DNA from: Sapria himalayana | Lineage: Eukaryota > Streptophyta > Magnoliopsida > Malpighiales > Rafflesiaceae | DNA: 64,000 nt | NCBI GenBank assembly: GCA_029783825.1 | Contig: JAREIK010002645.1 | Coordinates: 2,184,512-2,248,511, forward strand | Direction of reading: 5' to 3' | Shown here: positions 49,800 through 61,211 of the stretch, one piece after another | Position numbering within the stretch: the stretch's first letter is position 1 | Layout: each line of letters begins with the position of its first letter | Translations under genes and position numbers: made by a program | The notes under the pieces: model-generated | Told to the model about the DNA's origin: nothing | The model's input: the letters and a program-made list of their open reading frames with translations, nothing else | Databases searched by the model: none

Positions 49800-50900
49800 A
49801 GAGATTTTGTTTAGTCTAAAAAACAAACTTTCCATATTTCTTCTCCCTAATTTTTTCTCTTTTAATGTGTAATGTTCATGCAGGTTCATATGGTGACTTG
49901 TGGGGGACATAATTGGGTACTTGAAATTTTACTAGAAAATAAGGAGCACCAATCCAAATCTATTAGATTTATAATTAAAATTTCCAAATATTTACATAAG
50001 TTTTCTACTACAATTTATAATTTTTTCTTGAATTTATAGATTGTAATTGTTCTTGACTTTATCTTTAATTATTTGAATGTTTTTTTAATCACATTTGGTT
50101 TGTTATACTATTCTTCCTATTTGGGTAGAATGATTTTCAGATTTATTTTTGTAAATTCTCAAAATAACTTAGATAATTATTTTGAAAATAGACATAAATA
50201 GTTTCGTATTGAAAATATATTTCACATGGTTGTAAAATTGGAATTTCAATTTTAAAGAAATTTTAAGATACAAAACTAGTTTTTACAATTTCTAATATTT
50301 TTGAAAAATTTAAAAACTTAATTCATATTTCAATTTGGATTATAATTGAAATTCGATATGGTTTTTAAATTAATTTTAAAACACAATTTTAATTTAAAAG
50401 GGTCAAAAATAGAATTTTCAAAATCAAAAATATGTGTCATCTGCCTAGTTTAGTAATGACTTACAGAGATAAAATAATTAACCTAATTATTAGTATAAGA
50501 AATAGTTCTAAAATCAGCCATGGTTTCTAAGATTTATCTCATTTTATCCTAATAATATTTTTCAATTTAAATCATTTAAAATTTTAAAATCCCAATAAAA
50601 GGCATTGTTAAAGGGCTATCCATGGAGGCTTACAAAATTGAAGGAAGCCCTGGTATTATAATGACACTAGTTATAAGGAGGCAATAAGTACCTTCAAGCC
50701 TTCATCTTATTCACTTGTCTTTAATTAAAGACGGGGACACTAGTTTCTTCCATGTCGACTTAAAGGGCATCATTTACTTAAAGGGCATCATTTATCAAAT
50801 ATTATGAACCTAAACACAAACTTGTTATAAATATTTATTGGTTAAAAATATTAGGATTGACTTATTATATGGGTATCTACAACTAAAGTTTAGAGTTGAG
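49800..50900. other. AT-rich non-coding DNA
   Basis: No gene. TTAAAGGGCATCATTTA is repeated in tandem at 50760-50796. Confidence 0.5.
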
Positions 50901-51231
50901 ATATGAAATATAATGACACGACATGAATTGATGAACTAATTCACAACATGTATGATTTAGAACTTGAGTTGAAAAGTTTTTTGTTCTACTATTTAAGTAC
51001 TTTTATAAATAAATGTAAATGAGTAAGTGAATGAAAAGTCAAGGAATTGAACAATTTTTTTCTTTTCTTTCTTGCATGCTCTATCTTCTTTCTTGTGTGT
51101 TTCTTCTTCTTCTCATCTCTCACTCTCTCTCTCTCTCTCATATTAGAGCATGCTTCTTTTATGAGAGATCAATTTTTCACCTTCTCAAAACCCTAAATCA
51201 ACGTCATAGAATTGCTGCATTGATTTCTAGT

Positions 51232-51459
51232 TTGGTATTATAGAGAAGTCTCACCAAAAAAACAAAGATTCCATTTTTATAGGAGGCTATTGTATAGTAG
51301 TATGATTAAATCTCTTGATTTCTATATTAACAAGGTATCAAAGCATATTGCTGAGGCAATTAAAATCCTAATATTTGGCATCAATGATTTTGGTTTTCTA
51401 ATATTTGATATCAAAGTCTAATATTTGAACTGCTAGATCTTAATATTTGGTATCAAAGA
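51232..51459 (+). repeat. Five primer-binding-site-like motifs
   Basis: TTGGTATTATAGAG (51232), AAGGTATCAAAGC (51332), TTGGCATCAATGA (51375), TTGATATCAAAG (51405) and TTGGTATCAAAGA (51447). The last four lie in AATATTTGGTATCAAAG-like units. One such site complementary to initiator tRNA-Met is normal for copia. Confidence 0.7.
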
Positions 51460-52849
51460 TAAAGTTCAATCATAGAGATTGGTTTGGATCTTGGAGCTAG
51501 GATTTACTAGATTCATGGAAAATTATATATGAGCATGCATAGTTGAACAACTAGGGTTGAGATTGAGAATTCATGGTGAATAACTTTTAAAAACTATGAA
51601 AATTGAATATGAAAGACTTGCTTGTTGATCGAGATTATTAGTTTGTAATCAAAGAATCTAAGCAAATGGTTAGTGACCAAAAAATTAGAGACCTTTTACA
51701 TAGTCAATTGCAATAAGTTGGATAAAAAAGCTTGAGGTTTGATCTAACTCTATCTCAAAAATGAGGAGTTGGTGAATATTTTTAGAGAAAAGATTGTGAA
51801 GTATTTGTGAAAGACATTGATTCTTTATTAAAGTAAATCATTAGTGAATAAGATTTTCATGATGAAAAAGATGTATCAATTATGCATGGAAGAGGTAGAG
51901 ACTTTTGACTCACGTCTACATGACTTTCAACATTGATCATCAACCTTGATCATCAACCTTTCATCTGTTAGATTTGAGATCAGAGATGATGATAAAACTA
52001 CCACCTTCCTTTATTCACTACCTGACTCTTGGGAGAATTTGATTATTATCATTAATAGTAGTACAACATAGTTATTTTATGAGACAATAATTATATCTTT
52101 TTTATTAGAGGATATAAGGAGGATGAGTATGGTGAAATATTTTAAAGATGCATTATTAATGAGTGATGACTAATGAAAGAAGTGTCATGTATGAATGAAA
52201 ATCAAATGCATTAGGAATATCAAAGAGTATATACAAGCTACGATTAAGGTGCTGAAAATGTAGTTTAGCTAAGTAATTTAAGAGAGATTGTTAGAGAAGC
52301 CAATAGGTTTTGACATAGAAATTTGGAGTCATGACCTAGACAAGTGTTTCCTCAATAAGAGGGGAGCCATCTATGGGTGGCAACTTACAATTTACTAAGG
52401 CATGTGTTTCTCGTAATAATGAGAATGCTTGGTTTATTGATACTAATATATTATATCACACGACTTCTCGTCGAGATTGATTCAAAGTGTATGAGTCATA
52501 TAATGGAAAAGATATGACTATAGAAAATAACTCAGGGATGAATATAAGTGGTTGTGGGAAATTGAATGTGAAGCTACATGATATGACCTTCAAGTAAATC
52601 CCAAGTGTCCAAGTGTGATGCACATTCTAAATTTTAGTAGAATCTTAATTTCTATGAATGTCATGATGTATGATGAAGTTAGTTTATATTATGATAACTA
52701 GGCTTGTAATATGTCGAGGAACCAAGTGTGGATCATTGTACAAGTTACTAAAAAACACCATCAAACATCTGGTCACAAGCTCCTTTATTAGTGAAGGAAA
52801 AAAATTGAAGAGCAACTTGGTGTCCCGACATGAGTCCAAACTAGCCATA

Positions 52850-53230
52850 AAGAATTTGGAGTTGTGATAGGTAAATTTGAGGTTATAATAGGCATCCAAA
52901 CTGTCCATTAGAAATTTAGAATCACTATAATAAAATTGAGATTGTGATAAAATTTCAAACTAGTCATGGAGAGTTTGGAGTCATAATAGATAAAATTGAG
53001 GTTATGATAGAAGTTTAAACTGGCCATCAAAAATTGGTGTCATGGCTGGTAGACTTGGAGTCATGATAGAAGAACAAGTAGGATTGAGAGAAGAACAAAA
53101 GTTTAGTGTTGTGGTATAAAAGTTCAGAGTCATGATAGGAGAACTAATTGGTCATGGGGGATTTAGAGTCAAGACAAGAAACTATGGTGTCGTGACTCCA
53201 ATCTCAATGAAAGCACAGATGATTCAAATT
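52850..53230 (+). repeat. Imperfect array of GGAGTCATGATAG units
   Basis: About nine spaced units of GAGT(C/T)(A/G)TGATAG with AAACTGGCCAT-like spacers. It takes the place of integrase and RT in copia-VI. Confidence 0.7.
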
Positions 53231-53914
53231 TTGAGGTGGAGGTGTTAAAACTTTGTTATAATATCAAACTTTATTGATCATAGCACTTTACCAAAAGTTT
53301 TTTAGATAATTATAAATATCCAATATAAATTTAAAAGTATATGAGTCATAAATAATACAATGGATGAAAGCAAAGATTTGAATCTCTTACAAATATACAG
53401 AGATTATATGCATAATTTGACTAACCAATAGTGAATTAACTATTGTTTGAGTTGCAAAAAAAAACTTAGGTCTTAGATAGATACTTAGAATCTAGAGTTG
53501 ATTTACTTTCTTATGTATGATGAGTTTTTCTTTAATATAATAATAATATTATGCTTGATTGTTGGACAAAAGTTAAGATATTATAGATTACCTATTGTCC
53601 CCTTGGCATATAAGGTAGTTATCAATTATGGACTTTCACTATAAATTTGATCTCTTTATTGTTATCTTTGATATTCTAGCACTGAAACTATACTTATTTA
53701 ATTTATAGGTAATTCATATTTATACTCCTTTAGATAATCCACATTTGGTAGTTATCAACTACTCTTAATGACTATTTTGTATGTACATTTTTATTATCCA
53801 ACCTCAATAATCATGAAATACATGAAATAATGTGATAAAAATTATATTTGAGATTTTAGTTTCACAAGCAGCATATTTTCAATAATTAACATATATCTGC
53901 CTAGTGATTCTACC

Positions 53915-54395
53915 TAGAGGTGTCAAACGGGCCGGCCCAGCACGGCACGACCCGTTTTTCACGAGCACGGCACGGCACGGTGAGTTATAGGCGGGCACGG
54001 TACTGCCCGTAGGCACGGCAAGGCCGTGCCGTGCCCGGCCCGCTCGGGCACGCCTTGTCGGGACTCGGGTTTCGACAGAAAAGACCACGGGTGGACCCGA
54101 CCCGCGGTCTTTTTAACGGGGGGGGGGGGGCAGGGGACAGCCGGATGGGTCACAAGGCGTGAGTCGTGAGTCACGACTCACGCCACGGCACGCGTGACAC
54201 GCCGCTAGTGCCACGCGTGCCTGCGTGAACCGGCACGGGATGGCCCCGTGCCGGCGTGCCGTGCCAAGTGCGGCACGGCACGCGAATATCTTAACCCGGG
54301 CACGGTTTAAGAACGTGCCGGGCCGGCCCAGGCACGGCCGAACCGTGCCGTGCCTCGTGCCGGGCCGGCCCGGCCCGACTCGTTTGACACCTCTA
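53915..54395. mobile_element. Short non-autonomous hAT (copy G), 481 bp, exact TSD
   Basis: Starts TAGAGGTGTCAAACGGG and ends GTTTGACACCTCTA, flanked by exact duplications ATTCTACC (53907-53914 and 54396-54403). It has CGGCACGG arrays, a 14-G run at 54119-54132, and a 29-bp near-palindrome at 54156-54184 also found in copy H. Its right half is the reverse complement of the left end of copy H, so H-type transposase could be its source of mobility. Confidence 0.96.
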
Positions 54396-55222
54396 ATTCT
54401 ACCTATAAATGTCATAAAATAATAAATAATCACTAGGCTTTCACAATCTTATGAAATACATTTCCTTGCATGTATTTCATGATATGTCAGTCACTATCCA
54501 CCTTAACCAACACATAATTCCTAAGAATGACAAAACCCTAAGCTTAATAAGTATCATTCTTACGATACTTTAACTTATATAAATTTAGGATTCTCACATA
54601 AATATTCATCACATGAGATAGAAATAGAAGTGTTGTCATTTTCTTCAATACCAATCTCATGAGTATGTCTCATGCCTTATTTATCATCATCTATCATGAT
54701 TAACATATATAAACCTATTCGGTGGTTGAACCCTAAATCATTGTATTACTTAACATTCATGTCTATCAATATTTAAAGTATAAAAATTCTATACTTATTC
54801 ATAACAAAACTATAATCACCATACATAAGAACATAAATCAATCATATATCACTAATTAACCTAATAACATGAAAGATTTCATGCAAGAAAATTTAAGTAC
54901 CATCTCATTTAGGTTCCCAAACATTATGATCTAGATCTTAAATCTTGTTTCCAATATATTCTTACTTGTATTCGGTTTAAATTTATCAAAAATTAATTAT
55001 GACATTCATGCACTTTGGTGTATCATTTTCTTCCCTTATATTTTGAATCTTCCATCTCTCAATTTTAGAATTTTAAGTTCATAATTTATATCCTTAAGGT
55101 CCCATCATGTACTATAGCTATTCTATATTTTAAAAATTATAATATTGAGTTGAAGTTGTAACATTGAATAATCTTTGAATAATCTCTAAAGTACAATGTT
55201 GTGGTAGCAAAAGATGCCATGA

Positions 55223-55689
55223 CTAGGCATGGCAAGGGGGTGAGCCATGGTTAGGGTGACCTTCTCCATGCTCCTCCCCATCAGGGATTCTCCAGCCCAT
55301 GCCTTGTCTCACGCCCCATTTTGGTGGGGTGGGGTTTTTATGTCACTGGGCAGTATGGTGCATTCTCCACCCTATTGCCCCATCTATTTGGCTCCATGAC
55401 TCTAGGAGCTAGTTGAAGCATAGGGTTTGGACTTTGTATTCCCCAAGTCCGCTCCAACCTTGTGTATAGATCCTATTAGTAATATATGGAGGCATAGGGC
55501 TCCATGACTCCAGGACCCAGTTGAGGCATAGGGCTTGGGGAATTGAAATCATATTCCCCAACACCATCATGAGGCAAATTTTGTTGCCCCATCCCCACCA
55601 CACCAACTTAGTTTTGAGGGGAATCATAGCCCCATTCAGGAGGGGTCGAGCCGAGGCAGGGTGGGGATGAGGCAAATTGCCATCCTTAG
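55223..55689. mobile_element. Second-family short hAT-like element
   Basis: CTAGGCATGGCAAGGGGG at the left and TTGCCATCCTTAG at the right are inverted repeats of a type known from hAT elements (TGGCAA...TTGCCA). The inside is GC-rich and contains two copies of a TCCATGACTC.AGGA..CAGTTGA unit 108 bp apart. Target duplications were not confirmed. Confidence 0.55.
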
Positions 55690-56199
55690 TCACGTATAAG
55701 GAAACTCTTTTCTAGAGCACATAGTCATGGCGGCAAGAGATGTCATGATTGTGGACATTTTTTAAAGTGTATAAAATTGTGATGGAAAAAGATACCATAA
55801 CTAAAAGTCATCTAGTTTTATGTGATTCTGATTTTATAAAAATTTCATATTTTTGGAAAATATTGTGTCTTCATGTACCAATTTGGCACTTGGTTTTCAT
55901 GACATAGAAATAATGTCACATCCAAGCTTATGTTTAGAACTAATATAATTATGACTTCAAGATAATATCATAATCACAAAGAATATATTTTATAATAAAA
56001 TATTGTGATAATTGAGTGTTATAGTCATGATATGCAATGAATGTTAAGACTTATTTGTGGAGTTTTGTCCAACAAAGGTTGTCATGTCGTGACTTCTCAA
56101 CAGGCATATACCATTGTAAAAATGTCATAAAATTTGGAAATATTATGACTTCATTCTTGCTCTCCTATCCTTTATTTTAACCTTGGTTCAAGTCCATTA

Positions 56200-58560
56200 C
56201 TTCAACTCAAAATAATTACAATTTTCACTATTATTCATTAACATTCATCAAAAAAATGAATTTATTGAAATCTTTTCTTTTAAAGAGAAATTTCAGTACA
56301 AACATATAATGAGAATAACCAAAAAATACCACAAAAAATTGATACTTTGAGTATCAAACAAGCTCAAATACTAAAATATTTGCTCATCCTTATGTAGATA
56401 ATCTTTTCCTCTCCAAGGCTCTACCTAGAACTGGAGTAAAAAGAATGAAAAAAAAAAAATCTCTAAACTAATGTTATGATTGGGTTTGAGTATCACAATG
56501 TCTTTCATTGGATTAGGATAAGGTATCTCAAATATATGGATTTTTTGGTAAGAATCAATGGGATTCGATGAGTTAATTTTTCTTTTCAAAAGCTGAAAAT
56601 AATTACTTGAGATGCCTCCTAAGTAGTACTATATTTAATATCTTTAGTTAGACCAATTTTATGACTCACACCATTCATTTGTTGGATTCTTTTGATTGTA
56701 TTGCAAAAGTAGACAATCATGTCTCTGAATATTTCACCATTCCTAATTCATGCTATTATTTTTTATAATGTTTCAGTCACTACTCATTCATCTTAAATTC
56801 TATTTAGTATTTTACAAAAACTACTCCATATGGTGTCGTTACTATAACTATAAATGGTTCATACCACTAATAATTCAACTTTCTTACAAATAATTTGAGG
56901 TGTGAGTTGAATACTACTACTTTTTCTATAATTTAAAATTTTTCCTATATAGATTCTTGTAGAGTTATTCTTCTCTAGTTCACTCATTTAAAGAACCTCA
57001 TTTTTCTTTTACACCCCTCATTTTAGTTCATTTGTTTTATTGCTCACCATGATCAATTTTTAAATTTTGCTAGCATATGACAACCTTTTCCAACATAGGT
57101 CGGTTTGAATATCATTATTTATGTCCATAATACTTCCTTAAATCATTGATATTTATTTTTTCTTGATGAATTTACTATTTTTTTTCCTAATATATTTTTG
57201 ATCTCCTTGTTTGAGACATATGTATGGCCATTGGTATGTGAGTGACATGAAAGTCCCATGTTATGCCTTATGCTATACTTAGCCAAATAAGAACCAATTA
57301 ATTTATTATAGAAATAGTTTTCTTCGTCACTTATGATACAATAAGGGGTACCAACATACATAAAAATATTGCTATGTAGGAAGCCGACAATTGTCTTCAT
57401 ATCATTTTTTATGCTGCTAAAGCTTTAACCCATTTGGATACATAATCTACCACTAATAATATGTATTCTTTCCCAAAGGAAGAAGGGAATGACTCCCTAT
57501 AATCTATTTCTTAAACATTAAAAATTTTTACTTCAAAGATATTATAATGTAATATTTCATTTCTCCTCGATATATTTTCCAATATTTGATATCTATTACA
57601 TCTTCAAACTATGCTTTGGCAATCCCTAAACAATAATAACCAAAAAAATTTAAATTGCAATATTTTTGTGTTGTTTCATTATCTCCAAAATACCATCTAT
57701 AGAAGGAAGAGTGACATTTGAGTTTAATTTTCATCTATTTCTCTTCTGGAATGCTACTTCGTATGACTCGATACACATATCTTCTGAATAAAATTAAATC
57801 ATCCCATAAATAATGTCTCACATCAAGTAGTAACTTTTTTGGTGAAAGGTGAGAGGAGGAAATGTATCATGTGCTAAATAATTGACAAGATCCACATACT
57901 AGAGAAATTAGGTGTTCAAAGATAACATTTGCTCATTCAAGAAGTTCTCCAAATTTTCAGCTCTGCCTCCAAATTTTGTCTATTATCTTTCTGTCAAATT
58001 CTTGAAGCAAAAGAATCTATCTGATTGTGGTACTATTAAAATTGGCTCTTTATCAACTCCCTCTTTAAATCTTTAAAAGTGTTCACATATTCTTTACCAA
58101 AGCAAAAAACCACTTTTTTTCTGATAATTTTAATAAAGGTATTTTCATCTTAGAAATATTGTTGATGATAGGTTTCATAGCTAAGAATAAAATTTTTTTC
58201 TTTATATCATTTCAATACTACTTCCAAGTTTTATAAATATTCTTTAAAAGAATTTATACAAATAGAAAAATTATTCATAAATACATCTATAATTTTTTCA
58301 TTGAGATAGGAAAATACAACATTCATATACCTCTAGAAAGTGGCAAAAGTATTATATCGGCTAAATGGAATCCTATGAAGTACAAAAGTTTTAAATGGGC
58401 AAGTAAATGTAGTTTTTCATGATCTTTTATATTTAAACAATATTTGATTATATCTTAAATATCTATGTAGAAAATAATAAAATTAGTACTTTAATATTCT
58501 ATGTAAAATTTAATCAATGAAAGAAAGTAGGTAGTGATCATTTCTCATTTCTTCAATTTA
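56200..58560 (-). mobile_element. Ty3/gypsy retrotransposon remnant
   Basis: In minus orientation RT/RNase H-like DNA (58560-58000) precedes integrase (57520-57143), the order of Ty3/gypsy. The rest is too decayed to read. It abuts the copia-III LTR at 58632. Confidence 0.75.
57143..57520 (-). pseudogene. Ty3/gypsy integrase remnant
   Basis: EYILLVVDYVSKWVKALAA followed in the next frame by IVGFLHSNIFMYVGTPYCII, SD, then LAKYSIRHNMGLSCHSHTNG and VSNKEIKNILGK corresponds to the gypsy integrase core (usual GTPRAIISDGGSHF and HPQTSGQAE..NREIK). One frameshift and substitutions of key residues are visible. Confidence 0.88.
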
Positions 58561-58631
58561 TGATAATCTACACATATATGCTATATAGTGGTTATAAGTG
58601 TGGAGATTTGTTCATCACTCAAAATTTTTAC

Positions 58632-59172
58632 TGCCATTATAGTATATAATTTTGTTTTGATTATCAATTTTGTATAACTAATTTTTTTTTGTGGCAATAT
58701 TTTAATTGTAAGTGTGGGAATTAAAATATTGAGAGAGACTACATATGTAGCAATGGATAATAATAGGGGTCCCACTACTCAGTCAGTGGGCCAAAATTTT
58801 TTTTTAAGTAGAATCCAATCCATTCGTGTTATCCTACCCACTCAGATATTGAAAACCTAGAAACATTATATATATATATATTTATATATATATATATATT
58901 GTTAGTACTGTTCAGTGGTGCTGATAGCTTGCAATTTTTCTGATTGTTGAAATACTTTTCTTGCACATTTCTTCGTTTCCTCTTCTTCTAATTCTATAAA
59001 CATTTTTTTGGTTATTAATCATTAGCGCTTAAGTGCTTTTCTGGTAGATGTAACTAGTGTTAAATGACTAGTAAATTATATTATTTTTGTGTGTTTCTAT
59101 TGTGGTTCTATTTTTTTTATTCTGTTGCAGATTCGTTGTTGATCATCATATTTGTAATCATAATTGTAGGCA
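58632..59172 (+). mobile_element. 5' LTR of copia-III
   Basis: It runs from TG at 58632 to CA at about 59172, is homologous to the solo LTR at 40247, and is followed 12 bp later by the primer-binding site. A TA repeat (58868-58900) lies in it. Confidence 0.75.
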
Positions 59173-59184
59173 AAACTAATAATT

Positions 59185-59196
59185 TGGTATCAAAGC
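59185..59196 (+). promoter_or_regulatory. copia-III primer-binding site
   Basis: TGGTATCAAAGC differs by one base from the site usual in plant copia elements (complementary to initiator tRNA-Met). Confidence 0.85.
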
Positions 59197-59269
59197 TGAA
59201 GGTTGCGAAAAATTTTCTGTAATTTCATTGTTGAATTTGTGATTTCCTGTGAATTATATTTTGTCGAAA

Positions 59270-61211
59270 ATGTTTGAAACTTTGAGTACTATGATTGAGA
59301 AGTTTAATGGTAGAAATGAGTTTAGTATGTGGCAGATGAAGAAAAAACACACTCCACCATTTTCCTAAGCCTGGCTGATGAAGTGATTGATGAGGTAGAT
59401 GATGAAGAGACTATTGTAGGATTGTGGCTCAAGCTTGAGTCACTTTATATGACAAAGTCACTTATAAACAAACTTTTGTCGAAGAGAAGGCTATTTACAT
59501 TAATGATGCAAGAGGGAACTTTTCTAAAGAAACATCTAGATGATTTAAATAGCATTCTTATAGACCTAAAATGCATGGATGCCAAGGTAGAAGAGGAGGA
59601 TGCCATACTTCTGATCCTAGTCTTATTTCTTGTTTCATATGAGAACTTTGTGGAATCACTAATTATGGGGAAGGATGAGATCACTCTAGAGGAAGTTCGA
59701 TTTGCCCTACACTCCAGAGAGATTAGGTAGAAAGCTATTTTTGAATGACCTGAATAATATTCTATTGGATTTGTGGTGAAAAATAGAAGGCCACTACCTG
59801 CTTCATTCAAGAAAAAAGGGAACAAGATCCAGAAGAGGTCCAAGAAGAGTGATACCTATCACTACTGCAAACAAAAATGACATTGAAAAACTAAATGCCC
59901 AAAGAAAAAAGCAAGGTCGTAACAGCGGGGCCAACCTATTCGACCACACCTATTGTTGCCGTGGCTTTTGATGACTTCGATGAAGATGACCGTGTGCTGG
60001 TAACCTCTACAATGATTGTAAGGTCAGATTCCTAGATTTTAGATACTTGTACTTTTTTTCATATCTATACACACTTTGAATGATTTAGTAGGTATGATAT
60101 GAAGGAAGCTGACCATGCTGTTGTGGGCAACAGCTAACCATGTAAAGTGGTTGGAATTGGCACAGTCAGAAAAAGAACATATGATGGCTGGATTGTCTCA
60201 CTATCTGATGTAAGGTATGTTCTAGAAATGACAATGAATCTGATTTCTCTCGGTATTCAATATGATCAGGGATGTACATTAAATGGTGGTGAGGGAACGC
60301 TGAATATTCACCGAAAAGATAACATTATACTAAAGGGGCAGAAGAGTTGAACACTATACACATTAATATGTTCCAAAATGATAGGAGTTGTTGCTGTCAG
60401 ATCTGAAGAGCTTGCATCTAAAGATAAAGTTGATCTTACAAGAATATGACATGCAGCTCGCACATATGGGAGAAAAAGGTATTAAAATTCTTTCTGATCT
60501 TAACCTTCTTGTTGGTTATAGAGTTAGCAAACTAAATTATTGTGATCATTATGTTTTTGGTAAGAAATATAAAACTAAGTTTGATAAGGATATACACTGC
60601 ACAAAGAGCATCTTTGATTATATCCATGCTGATTGTTGGGGTCCTTCTAGAGTCCAATCTCTTGGTGGTGCTCGATTCTATTTATGTTTAGTTGATGATT
60701 ATGCCGGGATGTAATAAGTATTAATGATGAAATATAAATTTGAAAATTATATAAAATTTGAGTAGTTGGTTAGCTTAGTAGAAAACTAAACACAAAAAAG
60801 GTTAAACTGTTATGAACATATAATGGTCTAGAATTTTGTTCATCAGAATTTGAGGAATTCCTATAAAGACAAAGGTATAGCTAGACATAAGATTGTTAGG
60901 GACACTCCTTAGCAAAATGATATTGCTGAAAGGATTAACCAAACTTTCTTGGAGAGAACTAGATGTATGCTCTTTCAATCAGGCATAGGCAAGAAGTTTT
61001 GGGCTGAAGCTATTAATACAGTATGCCATCTAATAAATAGATCATCACAATGTGGAATTAATTTTAAAATTTCATTTGAGGCATGGTCTGGTAAACCTGT
61101 AGATTATTCCAATCTGAAAGTATGTGTGTGTGTTGCCTATTATCATGTAAATGATGATAAATTTGAACCACGAACAAGAAAAGGAATATTTGTAGGATAT
61201 GGTGATGGAGT
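59270..61211 (+). pseudogene. copia-III gag-protease-integrase, interrupted by hAT copy H
   Basis: ATG at 59270 starts MFETLSTMIEKFNGRNEFSM. The following open stretch to 59730 (STIFLSLADEVIDEV, LWLKLESLYMTKSL, LNSILIDLKCMDAKVEEED) is in another frame, with about 40 residues of gag missing. Zinc knuckle HYCKQK.H near 59860. Protease/pre-integrase at 60147-60350 (VGIGTVRKRTYDGW, LSDVRYV). Integrase from 60388 (LAHMGEKGIKILSD, SIFDYIHADCWGPS) to EPRTRKGIFVGYGDGV at 61211, where the hAT enters. RT and RNase H would lie beyond the window. Confidence 0.92.

Larger units (their letters stand above)
50900..53250 (+). mobile_element. copia-VI, gag-protease only
   Basis: A primer-binding-site-like TTGGTATTATAGAG at 51232 follows a possible LTR end; gag lies at about 51580-52150 (MYQLCMEEVETFDSRLHDFQ, then LYSLPDSWENL), and protease at 52430-52740 (WFIDTNILYHTTS, where WILDSGAS is usual). 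Integrase and RT are absent: an array of GGAGTCATGATAG-like words (52850-53230) follows, then a purine tract GAGGTGGAGG and TGTTAAAAC at 53241. LTR limits are uncertain. Confidence 0.75.
53600..56160 (-). repeat. Long non-coding repeat R1, copy d (reverse orientation)
   Basis: The reverse complement shares stretches with copies a and c, for example the ATGATAGATGATGATAAATAAGGC-like region at 54680. It carries two short hAT insertions (53915-54395 and 55223-55689). It lies 3' of the gypsy integrase in element orientation, which supports an LTR origin. Confidence 0.5.
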
